This document shows positions 53,163-61,268 of a DNA stretch of 64,000 bases, one piece after another; the first letter of the stretch is position 1, and each line of letters begins with the position of its first letter. Position numbers and translations under genes: made by a program. The notes beneath the pieces were generated by a model, which did not search any database, was not told where the DNA came from, and worked only from the letters and a program-made list of their open reading frames with translations. The stretch is from assembly GCF_011297335.1 (NCBI RefSeq), contig NZ_JAAOTJ010000001.1, positions 1,488,001 through 1,552,000 on the forward strand, read 5' to 3'. The DNA comes from Catellatospora methionotrophica (lineage in GTDB: Bacteria; Actinomycetota; Actinomycetes; Mycobacteriales; Micromonosporaceae).

Positions 53163-53223
53163 CCACCCGGGTGATCATGAAGCGCGGTGTGCCGACCGTA
53201 CGACTTCATGGTCATCCGGGTGG
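53163..53223. terminator. 20-bp hairpin of the GATCATGAA family
   Basis: Arms 53163-53182 and 53204-53223 match with two mismatches (left CCACCCGGGTGATCATGAAG). It separates the convergent propeller and membrane-protein genes and overlaps the 3' end of the latter. Confidence 0.8.
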
Positions 53224-53708
53224 TCCGGCCGCGCGCCGCGCAGCACGAGCACCGCCGGGATCACGGCCAGGACCGCCGCCTGGGTCCAGAACAGGGCGTC
53301 CAGCAGCAGCTTCGCCGGGTCCAGGTGCAGCGGCAGGCGCTCCGGGGCCGCGGCGATCTCCTCGATCTCGTCCAGGGTCGCGGCGCTGGCCCCGCTGTCC
53401 AGCCACCCCCAGGGGTAGCCGAGGCCCCGGTGGTAGCCGAACATGCAGCAGACGTCCTCGCGTACCACCAGCAGACTGGCCAGCAGCCCCGCCACCGCCA
53501 GCACCGCCACCGCCGCCCACACGATCGGGCCGGGGCGCAGGTCGGCCAGCCCGAGCCAGGCCAGCACCGCGCCCGCGCAGCCCAGCACCATCCCGAAGAC
53601 CGTGTAGTAGGCGAGGCCGACGCTCGTCGCGAGCGCGAGCAGCCCGATCGCCGCGCTGGCCACCCCCGCGCACAGGAACACGCCCATCCGCAGCCCGGAC
53701 ATCGACAT
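53175..53708 (-). CDS. Hypothetical membrane protein (177 aa)
   Basis: Three or four hydrophobic segments: MGVFLCAGVASAAIGLLALA, YYTVFGMVLGCAGAVLAWLG, IVWAAVAVLAVAGLLASLLV and a last one near the C-terminus (WTQAAVLAVIPAVLVL). Between the third and last is a soluble loop with CCMFGYHRGLGYPWGWLDSG. The final residues are encoded by the arm of the convergent hairpin. No family recognised. ATG at 53708 is preferred to the upstream open frame, which covers the neighbour's start. Confidence 0.6.
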   Translation of the reverse strand: MSMSGLRMGVFLCAGVASAAIGLLALATSVGLAYYTVFGMVLGCAGAVLAWLGLADLRPGPIVWAAVAVLAVAGLLASLLVVREDVCCMFGYHRGLGYPWGWLDSGASAATLDEIEEIAAAPERLPLHLDPAKLLLDALFWTQAAVLAVIPAVLVLRGARPDHPDDHEVVRSAHRAS

Positions 53709-53773
53709 GCCCCGAGTCTGCCATGGGACTAAACGGGTTGCACCGCTGACGATCCGGGGTTTGACTGCTCGCC

Positions 53774-54730
53774 ATGCCCTCCCCCTCACCCGTCTTCGTC
53801 GCGGGCACGGGTCGTTCGGGAACGTCGCGGATCGCCGACATCATCGGCGAACACCCGCAGATCCACCGGATCCCCATGGAGACCAGGTTCATCATCGATC
53901 CGGGCGGGCTGCGCGACGTCGCCGACGCGCTGTCCAGCCGATACGACCCCACCGGCGGCGAGGACGCCCTGCACCGGCTGAGCGACTTCCTCACCGTGCG
54001 GGTGCCCGGCCGGCGCGACGATCGCGGCAAGACCGTTCCCGAGCTGGTCGGCGCGCAGCGCTACCGGGACGCGGTGCAGCGGCTCTGGCCGCGGCTGGTG
54101 GCGTACAGCTTCGACGAGCCCGCCCCCGCGACCGGCTTCGGCGACGGCGACCGTCCCGCCGGGCCGTTCCCGCCGCCGAGCCGCAGCCGGGTGGTCCCGC
54201 GGTACTTCGACGACCGGCGCGAGCTGATCGGGATCCTCCGTGACCTCGTCGACACGACGTTCGGCGGGGCGGCCGCCGACGCGGGCAAGCCGACCTGGTG
54301 CGAGAAGACGCCGTTCAACCTGCTGTGCATGGACTTCCTCTGGGAACTGGTCCCCGAGGCGGCCATCGTGCACATCAAGCGCCACCCGGTGTCGGTGCTC
54401 GCCTCCCACCTGGCCCAGCCGTGGGCGCCGTCCACCGTCGACGGCGTGCTCGCCTATCTCATCCCGATCTACCGCCGGTGGCTGGCCTGGAAGGACACGG
54501 CCGAGCTGACGGGTCGGCGATACGTCGAGGTGAAGGCCGAGGATCTGGCCGCGGACTGGCCCGGTCAGCGCCGCGCGCTGTTCGCCCGGCTCGACGTCGA
54601 CGACTTCGCCACCACCAGGACGTTCGAGGCGCACCGGCTGACCGGCCGCGACGACCAGCTCGACCGCGCGACCCGCGCGTACGTCACCGAGGCGCTCGGC
54701 GACGTCATCCGGGCCATGGGATACGAGTGA
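53774..54730 (+). CDS. Sulfotransferase family protein
   Basis: The 318-residue protein has the PAPS 5'-phosphosulfate loop near the N-terminus (FVAGTGRSGTSRIADII), a WCEKTPFNLLCMDFL segment and the 3'-phosphate site IVHIKRHPVSVLASH. It would transfer sulfate from PAPS to an alcohol or amine. The long insertion around residues 110-150 is proline-rich. No PAPS synthesis genes are adjacent. Substrate unknown; it stands alone upstream of the HAD gene. Confidence 0.8.
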   Translation: MPSPSPVFVAGTGRSGTSRIADIIGEHPQIHRIPMETRFIIDPGGLRDVADALSSRYDPTGGEDALHRLSDFLTVRVPGRRDDRGKTVPELVGAQRYRDAVQRLWPRLVAYSFDEPAPATGFGDGDRPAGPFPPPSRSRVVPRYFDDRRELIGILRDLVDTTFGGAAADAGKPTWCEKTPFNLLCMDFLWELVPEAAIVHIKRHPVSVLASHLAQPWAPSTVDGVLAYLIPIYRRWLAWKDTAELTGRRYVEVKAEDLAADWPGQRRALFARLDVDDFATTRTFEAHRLTGRDDQLDRATRAYVTEALGDVIRAMGYE

Positions 54731-54771
54731 CGCCGTGCCGGGCCGTACCTGATCAGCGGTAGGGTGCGGCG

Positions 54772-55590
54772 GTGATCCGCGTCGTCGCCGTCGACCTCGA
54801 CGGCACCCTGCTCCGCTCGGACGGCACCGTCTCGCCCCGCACCGTGGCCGCACTGCGCCGGGCCGACCGGGCCGGGGCCCGGATCGTCATCTGCACCGCG
54901 CGGCCGCCACGGGAGATCGGCGAGATCGCCGCGGCGGCGGGCGTCGGGGGGACCGCGGTGTGCGCCAACGGCGCGGTGACGTACGACCTGGCCACCGGCG
55001 CGATCGCCATCGTCGGCCCGCTGCCGCTCGACCTCGCCGAGCGGGTCGCGGCGGTGCTCGGCCCGGCCCTGGACGGCGTGGGCTTCGCGGTGGAGACCGG
55101 GCGCCGGGCGCTGATCGCCCCCGGCTTCGATCACGTCAGCTCGCGCAGCATCGTCCGGGTGGCGGTGGCGAGCGTGTCCGCGCTGTGGGCCGAGGCGGAG
55201 AGCTGCGTGAAGCTGCTGGCCTGGTCACCGGCACCGGTCACCGGCGAACTGATCGCCCGGCTGCAGGCGCTCGTGCCCGAGGTGACGGTCACCTGGTCGG
55301 GCGGCAAGGGCATGCTGGAGATCAGCGCGGCCACGGTGTCCAAGGCGGACACGCTCACTCGGCTGTGTGCGGGCTGGGATGTCCCGGCCGATCAGGTGAT
55401 CGCGTTCGGGGACATGCCCAACGACGTGCCGATGCTGCGCTGGGCGGGTGTCGGGGTCGCCGTCGCCAACGCTCAGACGCAGGCCCTGGCCGCCGCCGAC
55501 CGGGTCACCGCTAGCAACGACGACGACGGCGTCGCCGTGGTGCTGGAGGAGCTGTTCCCCGGCGGCAGTGGTGTCGTACCCGCCCGCTAG
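54772..55590 (+). CDS. HAD-superfamily Cof-type phosphatase
   Basis: The 272-residue protein has the HAD motifs in order: VAVDLDGTLLRSDG (nucleophile Asp), TARPPRE, the substrate-facing SGGKGMLEIS cap segment, the KADTLTRLC lysine and AFGDMPNDVPML with the metal-binding acids. This is the Cof/YbiV class that dephosphorylates sugar phosphates or flavin nucleotides. GTG start. Independent of its neighbours. Confidence 0.88.
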   Translation: MIRVVAVDLDGTLLRSDGTVSPRTVAALRRADRAGARIVICTARPPREIGEIAAAAGVGGTAVCANGAVTYDLATGAIAIVGPLPLDLAERVAAVLGPALDGVGFAVETGRRALIAPGFDHVSSRSIVRVAVASVSALWAEAESCVKLLAWSPAPVTGELIARLQALVPEVTVTWSGGKGMLEISAATVSKADTLTRLCAGWDVPADQVIAFGDMPNDVPMLRWAGVGVAVANAQTQALAAADRVTASNDDDGVAVVLEELFPGGSGVVPAR

Positions 55591-55629
55591 CGTCGCCCGC
55601 GACACGACGGTCGGCTGTGGAGTGTGGTC

Positions 55630-55950
55630 ATGTTTCGACAGGGCGATGTGCTGGTGGTCCCGATCACGCGGGAGGAGCTGCCGCCGGACCTGATGCCCGC
55701 GCCGCGTGACCGGCGCAACCGCATGGTGCTGGCGCTGGGCGAGGCGACCGGGCACGCGCACGTGGTCACCGGCGAGCGGGTCGCGATGCTGTGCCCGCCC
55801 GACGACCCGGGCAAGTTGTACCTGCTGATCGAGGGCTACGGCCGCCTGGTGCACGAGGAGCACGGGCCGATCTCGCTGGCCGCGGGCGCCTACCGGGTGG
55901 TCCGCCAGCGTGAGTACTTCCCGGGCGCGATCCGCCCGGTCGCGGACTGA
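55630..55950 (+). CDS. Small conserved protein associated with DUF6745 (106 aa)
   Basis: The 106-residue product opens MFRQGDVLVVPITREELP and has GEATGHAHVV and the C-terminal LAAGAYRVVRQREYFPG. It looks like a small beta-barrel. From memory such proteins sit beside DUF6745 genes in distant bacteria; function unknown. It is 13 bp upstream of the DUF6745-type gene. GGAG lies 7 nt before the ATG; a GTG two codons earlier is possible. Confidence 0.65.
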   Translation: MFRQGDVLVVPITREELPPDLMPAPRDRRNRMVLALGEATGHAHVVTGERVAMLCPPDDPGKLYLLIEGYGRLVHEEHGPISLAAGAYRVVRQREYFPGAIRPVAD

Positions 55951-55963
55951 GCGCGCCGTGGAC

Positions 55964-57124
55964 ATGAGCACGCAGACGACGGCGACCACGCAGGCCGCGA
56001 GCGACGGGCAGCGGCCGAACCGGCGCGAGGCCCGCCGGAACGAGGACATGGCCCTGGCCGCGCGGGCCGAGCGCTGGATGGCGACCGGCCTGAGCACCGA
56101 GCCCGCCGACCGGGCGGGCGCCGAGGCGGGCGTGCGGATCGCGTACGCGCTGGCGGGGCTGCCCGCGCCGGGGCGGATGCTGTGGCTGGGCTCGCCCGCG
56201 GCGGGCGCGACGGCGGTGGCGATGCTGCGCACCGGCCTGCCCGGAGACCCGAAGGTCCGCGAGGCACTGGCCGCCCAGGGCGTCCACGACCTCCAGCTCG
56301 GCCGCAGCGTACGCCCCCAGGTGCGCACCCGCCCCTGGGCACAGGCACGGTCCGCGCTGGCCGAGCGGCGCGGCGCGGTCGGCTTCGCCCGGCACTGGGC
56401 CGCCACCGCCCGGCGGCCCTGGCAGCAGCTCGTCGACCAGCTCGCCACCCCGCTGCGCACCCGGCTGACCGAGCAGTTCGGCGCGGTCGGCGGCGAATTC
56501 GGCCGCGCGCAGCAGGACGCGCTGCTCGACGTGGTCTACGGCCAGCACGACGCGGCCTGGCTGGGCGCGTTCGACAGCGATCCCGACGTCGACGGCCTGG
56601 CCCGGGTGGCCGCCAGCGCGGGCTGGTGGTGGGCGTTCGAGCACGTCGCGATCCTCACCGAGCGCCCGCGCGCGGTGCACCGCGACAACCTGGGCCGCCT
56701 GCACCACGGCGACGGCCCCGCGCTGTCCTACCCGGATGGCTTCGGCCTGCACGCGTGGAGCGGCATGCCGATGCCCGCCGAGATCGCCGCCGAGCTGCCG
56801 ACGCTGACCGTGGCGCGGATCCGCCGCGAGTCCAACGCCGAGATGCGCCGGGTGATGCTGGAGCACTTCGGGTTCGACCGCTACCTGCGCGAGTCCGGGG
56901 CGGTGGAGACGCAGTCCGACCGGTTCGGCAAGCTGTGGCGCGTCGAGCTGCCCGGTGACGAGCCGCTGGTGATGGTCGAGGTCCTCAACGCCACCGCCGA
57001 ACCCGACGGCACCTTCCGGACGTACTTCCTGCGGGTGCCGCCGGACACGCAGACCGCGCGGCACGGCGTTGCCTGGTCGTTCGGCCTCAGCTCGCGGGAG
57101 TACGCGCCGGAGCAGGAGACCTGA
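55964..57124 (+). CDS. DUF6745-type protein
   Basis: The 386-residue protein has a basic/charged lead, a helical N-terminal half (GLPAPGRMLWLGSPAAGATAVAML cut), and a C-terminal domain with ILTERPRAVHRDNLGRLHHGDGPAL.YPDG.GLHAW and VARIRRESNAEMRRVMLEHFGFDRYL. This HRD..G.LHH.DGPA..YPDG pattern is what I recall as DUF6745; function unknown. The last 38 bp overlap, convergently, the 3' end of the radical SAM gene, linking the two loci closely. ATG at 55964. Confidence 0.7.
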   Translation: MSTQTTATTQAASDGQRPNRREARRNEDMALAARAERWMATGLSTEPADRAGAEAGVRIAYALAGLPAPGRMLWLGSPAAGATAVAMLRTGLPGDPKVREALAAQGVHDLQLGRSVRPQVRTRPWAQARSALAERRGAVGFARHWAATARRPWQQLVDQLATPLRTRLTEQFGAVGGEFGRAQQDALLDVVYGQHDAAWLGAFDSDPDVDGLARVAASAGWWWAFEHVAILTERPRAVHRDNLGRLHHGDGPALSYPDGFGLHAWSGMPMPAEIAAELPTLTVARIRRESNAEMRRVMLEHFGFDRYLRESGAVETQSDRFGKLWRVELPGDEPLVMVEVLNATAEPDGTFRTYFLRVPPDTQTARHGVAWSFGLSSREYAPEQET

Positions 57125-58001
57125 GCACCGACACCGGCACGCCCCAGGTCGGCGGGGGCCCGGCGGGGATGCGCTCGGGCACCCCGCCGGCGAAGACCTG
57201 GTGCAGCTTGAGGCGCTTGAGGTGCACGTACCCGATGTGGCAGTCACAGGTCGCCTTGCCGCAGGGGCGCGGGCGCAGCGCGGCGCGGTAGCTGCCGTCG
57301 TACAGGCTGCCCAGCGGCTCGGGCAGGAAGTGGCAGCGGCGCACCGTGCCGTCGCCGAGCACCGACAGCGACGTCTCGCCCGCCCCGCACTCGTGCCCGG
57401 CTGACGCGTGCGGGCGCACGCTGTACCCGAACAGCGGGTCGATGGCCGTCCACGCCGCCTCGGCCCCGGCGTCGTAGGTGTGCCCGTCGGCGGCGTTGAT
57501 CCACAGGTAGGTCGCCGGGGGCAGCTCGGCCCGCAGCGCGACCGCCTCGGCGTGGTGCTCGGGCAGGCCGACCATGCCGACCGAGTGCCGGATGCCGTGC
57601 CCGCGCAGCGTCGCGCACGCCGCCAGGAAACGTTCCCGGCGCACCTGGCCCGGGTGGTAGGTCGCCCACAGCGCGAGCCGGTCCGGGTCGGCGTCGGCGA
57701 CCCAGCCCAGGCGCCCGGCCAGGTTCGTCTGGATGGCCACCTTCGCCACGTGCGGCAGGTGCGACAGGCGCACCAGCGCGTCGCGATACCAGGACCGGGT
57801 CAGCCCCTCGCCCCACGGCGTGAACAGCACCGACAGCGTGTCGCCGGCGGGGTTGTCGGCGACCCAGCCGGTGAACCGGGCCAGCGCGGCGCGGTCCTCG
57901 GCGAGCTGCGCCCGGCTGTCGCGCCGCTTCGCGAACGGGCAGTACGGGCAGTCGAAGTTGCAGCTCGCCAGCGGCCCGCGATACAGCAGCAGCAGGTTCA
58001 C
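57087..58001 (-). CDS. Radical SAM protein, STM4011 family
   Basis: The 304-residue protein has a CxxxCxxC cluster site (SCNFDCPYCPF, about residues 12-22) and a C-terminal set of cysteines (ECGAGETS, VRRCHF, CGKATCDCHIG) able to hold a second Fe-S cluster, as in SPASM-type enzymes. It matches the conserved but uncharacterised STM4011 family. It is last in a five-gene operon; GTG overlaps the stop of the STM4012-type gene by 4 bp. It would make a carbon-centred radical on an unknown substrate. Confidence 0.82.
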   Translation of the reverse strand: MNLLLLYRGPLASCNFDCPYCPFAKRRDSRAQLAEDRAALARFTGWVADNPAGDTLSVLFTPWGEGLTRSWYRDALVRLSHLPHVAKVAIQTNLAGRLGWVADADPDRLALWATYHPGQVRRERFLAACATLRGHGIRHSVGMVGLPEHHAEAVALRAELPPATYLWINAADGHTYDAGAEAAWTAIDPLFGYSVRPHASAGHECGAGETSLSVLGDGTVRRCHFLPEPLGSLYDGSYRAALRPRPCGKATCDCHIGYVHLKRLKLHQVFAGGVPERIPAGPPPTWGVPVSVLRSPAPARTPAS

Positions 58002-59389
58002 CGCAGCACCGCCCGCGCCATCGCCGCCCGCACCGGCCCCGACACCAGCCACGGCCCGATCGCGTCGCCGTGCGCCAGCCCCTCGTCGGTCAGCGCCACC
58101 CGGTGGCCGTCGTCCTTGGCCCAGCCACGGTCGGCCAGCTCGGCCAGGTGCGGGAAGTCGGCGTCCACCGTGGACCCGAACCGGGCCGCATAGCCGGGCA
58201 GGTCGACGCCCTCGGCCCGCAGCAGCGACTTCACCAGCCAGCGCAGCCGCTGCTCAGCCTCGTCGAGCGCGAACCCGAACTCGGCGTACGCGAAGTCGGC
58301 GGCGGGCCGGGACACGTAGTCGTCGATGATCGCGCGCACCTCGCGCACGCTGACCGCGTAGTCGAACGAGTAGTGCAGGTCGGCGGTGTACGACCGGGCC
58401 CCGCAGCCCACGCCGACCATGCCGTCGTCCTGGCAGCAGTAGTCGGCCCCGTCGGGGTCGGGCACGTCGGCGCGGCGGAACTGGCGCATGGACAGCTGCC
58501 GGTAACCGGCCTCCCGCAGCAGGTCACGGCCATGGCGGTAGAGGTCGAGGCGCTGGGCGTCCCACGACGCGTCGCGATCCGGCACGGCAGCCGGCGTCGG
58601 CGGCAGGTCGGGTGCCCGCCCGGCGGCGGCCGGGCCGGGCAGCGACAGCAGGCCCTCCCGGCGGCCCAGCCCGGTCAGCGGGCGCACGTACAGCGGGTAG
58701 AGGTAGACCTCCTCGGGTCGCCAGGTCAGAGCCTCGCGCAGCGAGTAGGTCCAGGTGTCGCGGGTCTGGCCGGGGATGCCGTAGATCAGGTCGACGTTGA
58801 GCAGCGGGAACGCGGCTTCGCGTAGCGCGGTCAGGGCCCGGTCGACGTCCGCGCGGCGCTGCGGCCGCCCGGCGGCGTGCGCCTCGGCGTCGAGGAAGCT
58901 CTGCACGCCCATGCTGACCCGGTGGGTGCCGTGCGCGGCGAGCACCGCGAGCCGGTCCGGGGTCGCCGTCGCGGGTGAGGTCTCCACGGACAGCTGCGCT
59001 GCGGCCGGGTTCAGACCGAGCACGCCGTTGGTGATCGCGAACAGGTCGGCCAGCTCGTCGGCGGTCAGGTGGGTCGGGGTGCCGCCGCCGATCGCGGCGC
59101 GGGCGTAGCGGGCCGGGCCGAGTGCCGCCGCGACCTGCTCGGCCTGCACCCGCAGCTGGCGCAGGTACGCGCCGACCTGCTCGGCGGGCGGCTGGGCGCG
59201 GGTGAACAGGTTGCAGAAGCCGCACCGCATCTCGCAGAACGGGATGTGCAGGTACAGGAACAGGGCGTCGCGGGGCTGACCGGCCCACACGTCGCGCAGC
59301 GCCGGGCGCGGGCGCAGCGGCCGGTACGCCGTCTTGTGCGGGTACGCGTACAGGTAACCCTGGTACGGCGACCCGTCCAGCCCCGTCAC
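57998..59389 (-). CDS. Radical SAM protein, STM4012 family (HemW-like)
   Basis: The 463-residue protein resembles the coproporphyrinogen-oxidase/HemW branch: LFLYLHIPFCEMRCGFCNLFT with CxxxCxxC, IGGGTPT SAM-binding glycines, and NVDLIYGIPGQT. A Cys pair CCQDDGMVGVGCGARSYT lies later. It matches the STM4012 family. GTG overlaps the previous gene's stop (GTGA). Function unknown; it may act on the same substrate as the second radical SAM enzyme. Confidence 0.83.
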   Translation of the reverse strand: MTGLDGSPYQGYLYAYPHKTAYRPLRPRPALRDVWAGQPRDALFLYLHIPFCEMRCGFCNLFTRAQPPAEQVGAYLRQLRVQAEQVAAALGPARYARAAIGGGTPTHLTADELADLFAITNGVLGLNPAAAQLSVETSPATATPDRLAVLAAHGTHRVSMGVQSFLDAEAHAAGRPQRRADVDRALTALREAAFPLLNVDLIYGIPGQTRDTWTYSLREALTWRPEEVYLYPLYVRPLTGLGRREGLLSLPGPAAAGRAPDLPPTPAAVPDRDASWDAQRLDLYRHGRDLLREAGYRQLSMRQFRRADVPDPDGADYCCQDDGMVGVGCGARSYTADLHYSFDYAVSVREVRAIIDDYVSRPAADFAYAEFGFALDEAEQRLRWLVKSLLRAEGVDLPGYAARFGSTVDADFPHLAELADRGWAKDDGHRVALTDEGLAHGDAIGPWLVSGPVRAAMARAVLR

Positions 59390-60201
59390 CACTCCCCCGG
59401 CGACAGCGCGAACTCGGCATACGGCACCGTCCACACCACGTCGTGCCCGACCCGGTGCCCGTGGTGACCGTCCTCGCCGTACGCCGTGCCGTGGTCGGCG
59501 CACAGCACCACGAAACACGGCCGCCGACGCCAGGTGAGCAGCGTGAACAGGCGCGGTAGCAGCGTGTCGACGTAGCGCAGCGCGGCCGCGTGACTGTCGG
59601 GGCCGTCCTCGGTCGCGCCGGGCAGGTAGTGCCGGTTGGGCTGGTGCAGGGCCGACACGTTGAGGAACGTGAACAGCGGCCTGGCCGCCGGGGCGGCGAC
59701 GACGCTCTCTTCGAGCTGGTCGAGCTGGTGGCTCAGCGAGTCCGGCTCGGTCACCCCGAACGACGGCCGCCAGTGGTCCTCGGCGAACAGGTCCGGCAGC
59801 ACGCTGCCCAGCGGCGACAGCCGGTTGAAGAAGCCCACCCCGCCCAGGCACAGCGTGTGATACCCGGCCTTCGCCAGCCCCGTGACCAGGTCAGGCGCGT
59901 CGAACACCCAGGTGCCCTCGGCGGTGCTCTCACTGCCGGGAAAGCGCGCCGCGAACAGCCGCTCGTGCGGCCCCGGCGTCACCGGCGTCGGCAGAAACCC
60001 CGCGAAGAACGCATGATGTGCCGCATACGTGAAGCTCGCCGGCGTATGCCGCGCCTCCCACCGCCCACCCGGCAGCACCTTGACCACGTGGGGCGTACGC
60101 CCCGCCGCCGCCTCCCCCGCCGCGACGTCATACCGCAACGTATCGACCGTGACCAGCGCAATATCCCACGCCCCCACCATGGACGCCATGTCGACGCTCA
60201 C
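59386..60201 (-). CDS. STM4013/SEN3800-family hydrolase (sulfatase/alkaline phosphatase fold)
   Basis: The 271-residue protein has a metal-binding Asp in LVTVDTLRYDVA, a FTYAAHHAFFAGFLPTP region where the nucleophile Thr/Ser would lie, and the C-terminal metal site VLCADHGTAYGEDGHHGHRVGHDVVWTVP with DH and H..H pairs. It belongs to the alkaline phosphatase superfamily and to the STM4013 family by context. No signal peptide. GTGA overlap with the ATP-grasp gene. It may remove or transfer phospho- or sulfo-groups. Confidence 0.82.
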   Translation of the reverse strand: MSVDMASMVGAWDIALVTVDTLRYDVAAGEAAAGRTPHVVKVLPGGRWEARHTPASFTYAAHHAFFAGFLPTPVTPGPHERLFAARFPGSESTAEGTWVFDAPDLVTGLAKAGYHTLCLGGVGFFNRLSPLGSVLPDLFAEDHWRPSFGVTEPDSLSHQLDQLEESVVAAPAARPLFTFLNVSALHQPNRHYLPGATEDGPDSHAAALRYVDTLLPRLFTLLTWRRRPCFVVLCADHGTAYGEDGHHGHRVGHDVVWTVPYAEFALSPGEW

Positions 60202-61268
60202 GCCGCCACCCCGGTGCGGGTGAGGAGGGCGGCGACTTCGGCGTCGTAGGTGTCGCGGCCGTCGACGAGGAGGCCGGGGAGCAGGTCGCCGAAGGCGTTG
60301 ACCTCGGCGACGGCGTGGGAGCGCCAGCCCGCGGCGAACATCAGGTCGATGCCGGTGTGCAGGCTGCCGGGGAAGCGGGCGGCGACGGCGCGGCAGGTGT
60401 CCAGGCCTTCGGCGTAGTGCCGCCCAGCGGCGGCGCGCAGCGCGCACAGGTCGCCGCGTACGCCGCCCAGGTGCAGGTTCGTCATCGGCGAGCGGCTGCC
60501 GCGCACCACCACGTGCGACGGTTCGCCCGCCACGGTGACCACGCGCAGGTCGACGACGCGGCCGTCCAGCCCGGCCTTGGGCAGCCAGCGCTGCACCTGC
60601 AGCCCGTCGGGGGCGAGTGCGTCCACGATCGCGGCGACGTCGCGCTCGTCGCGGTAGTGCCGCACCCGCAGCGAGTTGAACAGCCGCCCGCCGGACAGCT
60701 CCACCGACGTGGTCGCCAGGACCCGGCCGCCGCTGCCGAGCTGCAACGCGATCACCCCGGAGGCCGACGAGCCGTGGCACGGCTTGACGAACACCCGCCG
60801 CCAGCCGGTCTCGTCCAGCCACGATCGCAGCTGCGCCCAGCTCGCCGGGGAACCGGGCAGTGCGGCGGGCACGGGGATGCCCGCCGCGAGCAGGCGCGCG
60901 TGACAGGCGGCCTTGTCGAACATGACCAGGATCTCGGCCGGGTCGGCCAGCAGCGACGCGCCCTGCTCGCGGGCGGTGTACGCGACCCGGTCCAGGGCGG
61001 CGGCGAACCCGGTGTACCAGGCCCGGCCGCCGACGATCTCGCCCGGCTCGGCGACCGCGACGGCACCGCGCAGCAGCCGGTCGACCTCGGCGTCCTCGCC
61101 GGGCGACTCGACGCGTACGACGGTGCCGGGCCGCAGCCGCAGCGGAACGCCGGTGAGCACGTCGCGCCAGGACACGATGTCGGGTTCGGACAGCCCCGCG
61201 CGTACGGCCGCTGCGGCGAACAGGGTGACGCGGCGGTGGCCGGGGTTGCCGACGACGGTGACGTGCAT
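60198..61268 (-). CDS. STM4014-family protein, ATP-grasp-like
   Basis: The 356-residue protein shows ATP-grasp features: RRVFVKPCHGSSASGVIAL with Lys and the flexible glycine-rich loop, DLRVVTVAGEPSHVVVR and the late metal-binding AVAEVNAFGDLLPGLL. ATP-grasp enzymes join a carboxylate to an amine or thiol through an acyl phosphate. This fits the STM4014 family. Its ATG follows the TAG of the LRR gene directly. In the operon it could ligate an amino acid to the substrate of the radical SAM pair. Confidence 0.8.
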   Translation of the reverse strand: MHVTVVGNPGHRRVTLFAAAAVRAGLSEPDIVSWRDVLTGVPLRLRPGTVVRVESPGEDAEVDRLLRGAVAVAEPGEIVGGRAWYTGFAAALDRVAYTAREQGASLLADPAEILVMFDKAACHARLLAAGIPVPAALPGSPASWAQLRSWLDETGWRRVFVKPCHGSSASGVIALQLGSGGRVLATTSVELSGGRLFNSLRVRHYRDERDVAAIVDALAPDGLQVQRWLPKAGLDGRVVDLRVVTVAGEPSHVVVRGSRSPMTNLHLGGVRGDLCALRAAAGRHYAEGLDTCRAVAARFPGSLHTGIDLMFAAGWRSHAVAEVNAFGDLLPGLLVDGRDTYDAEVAALLTRTGVAA

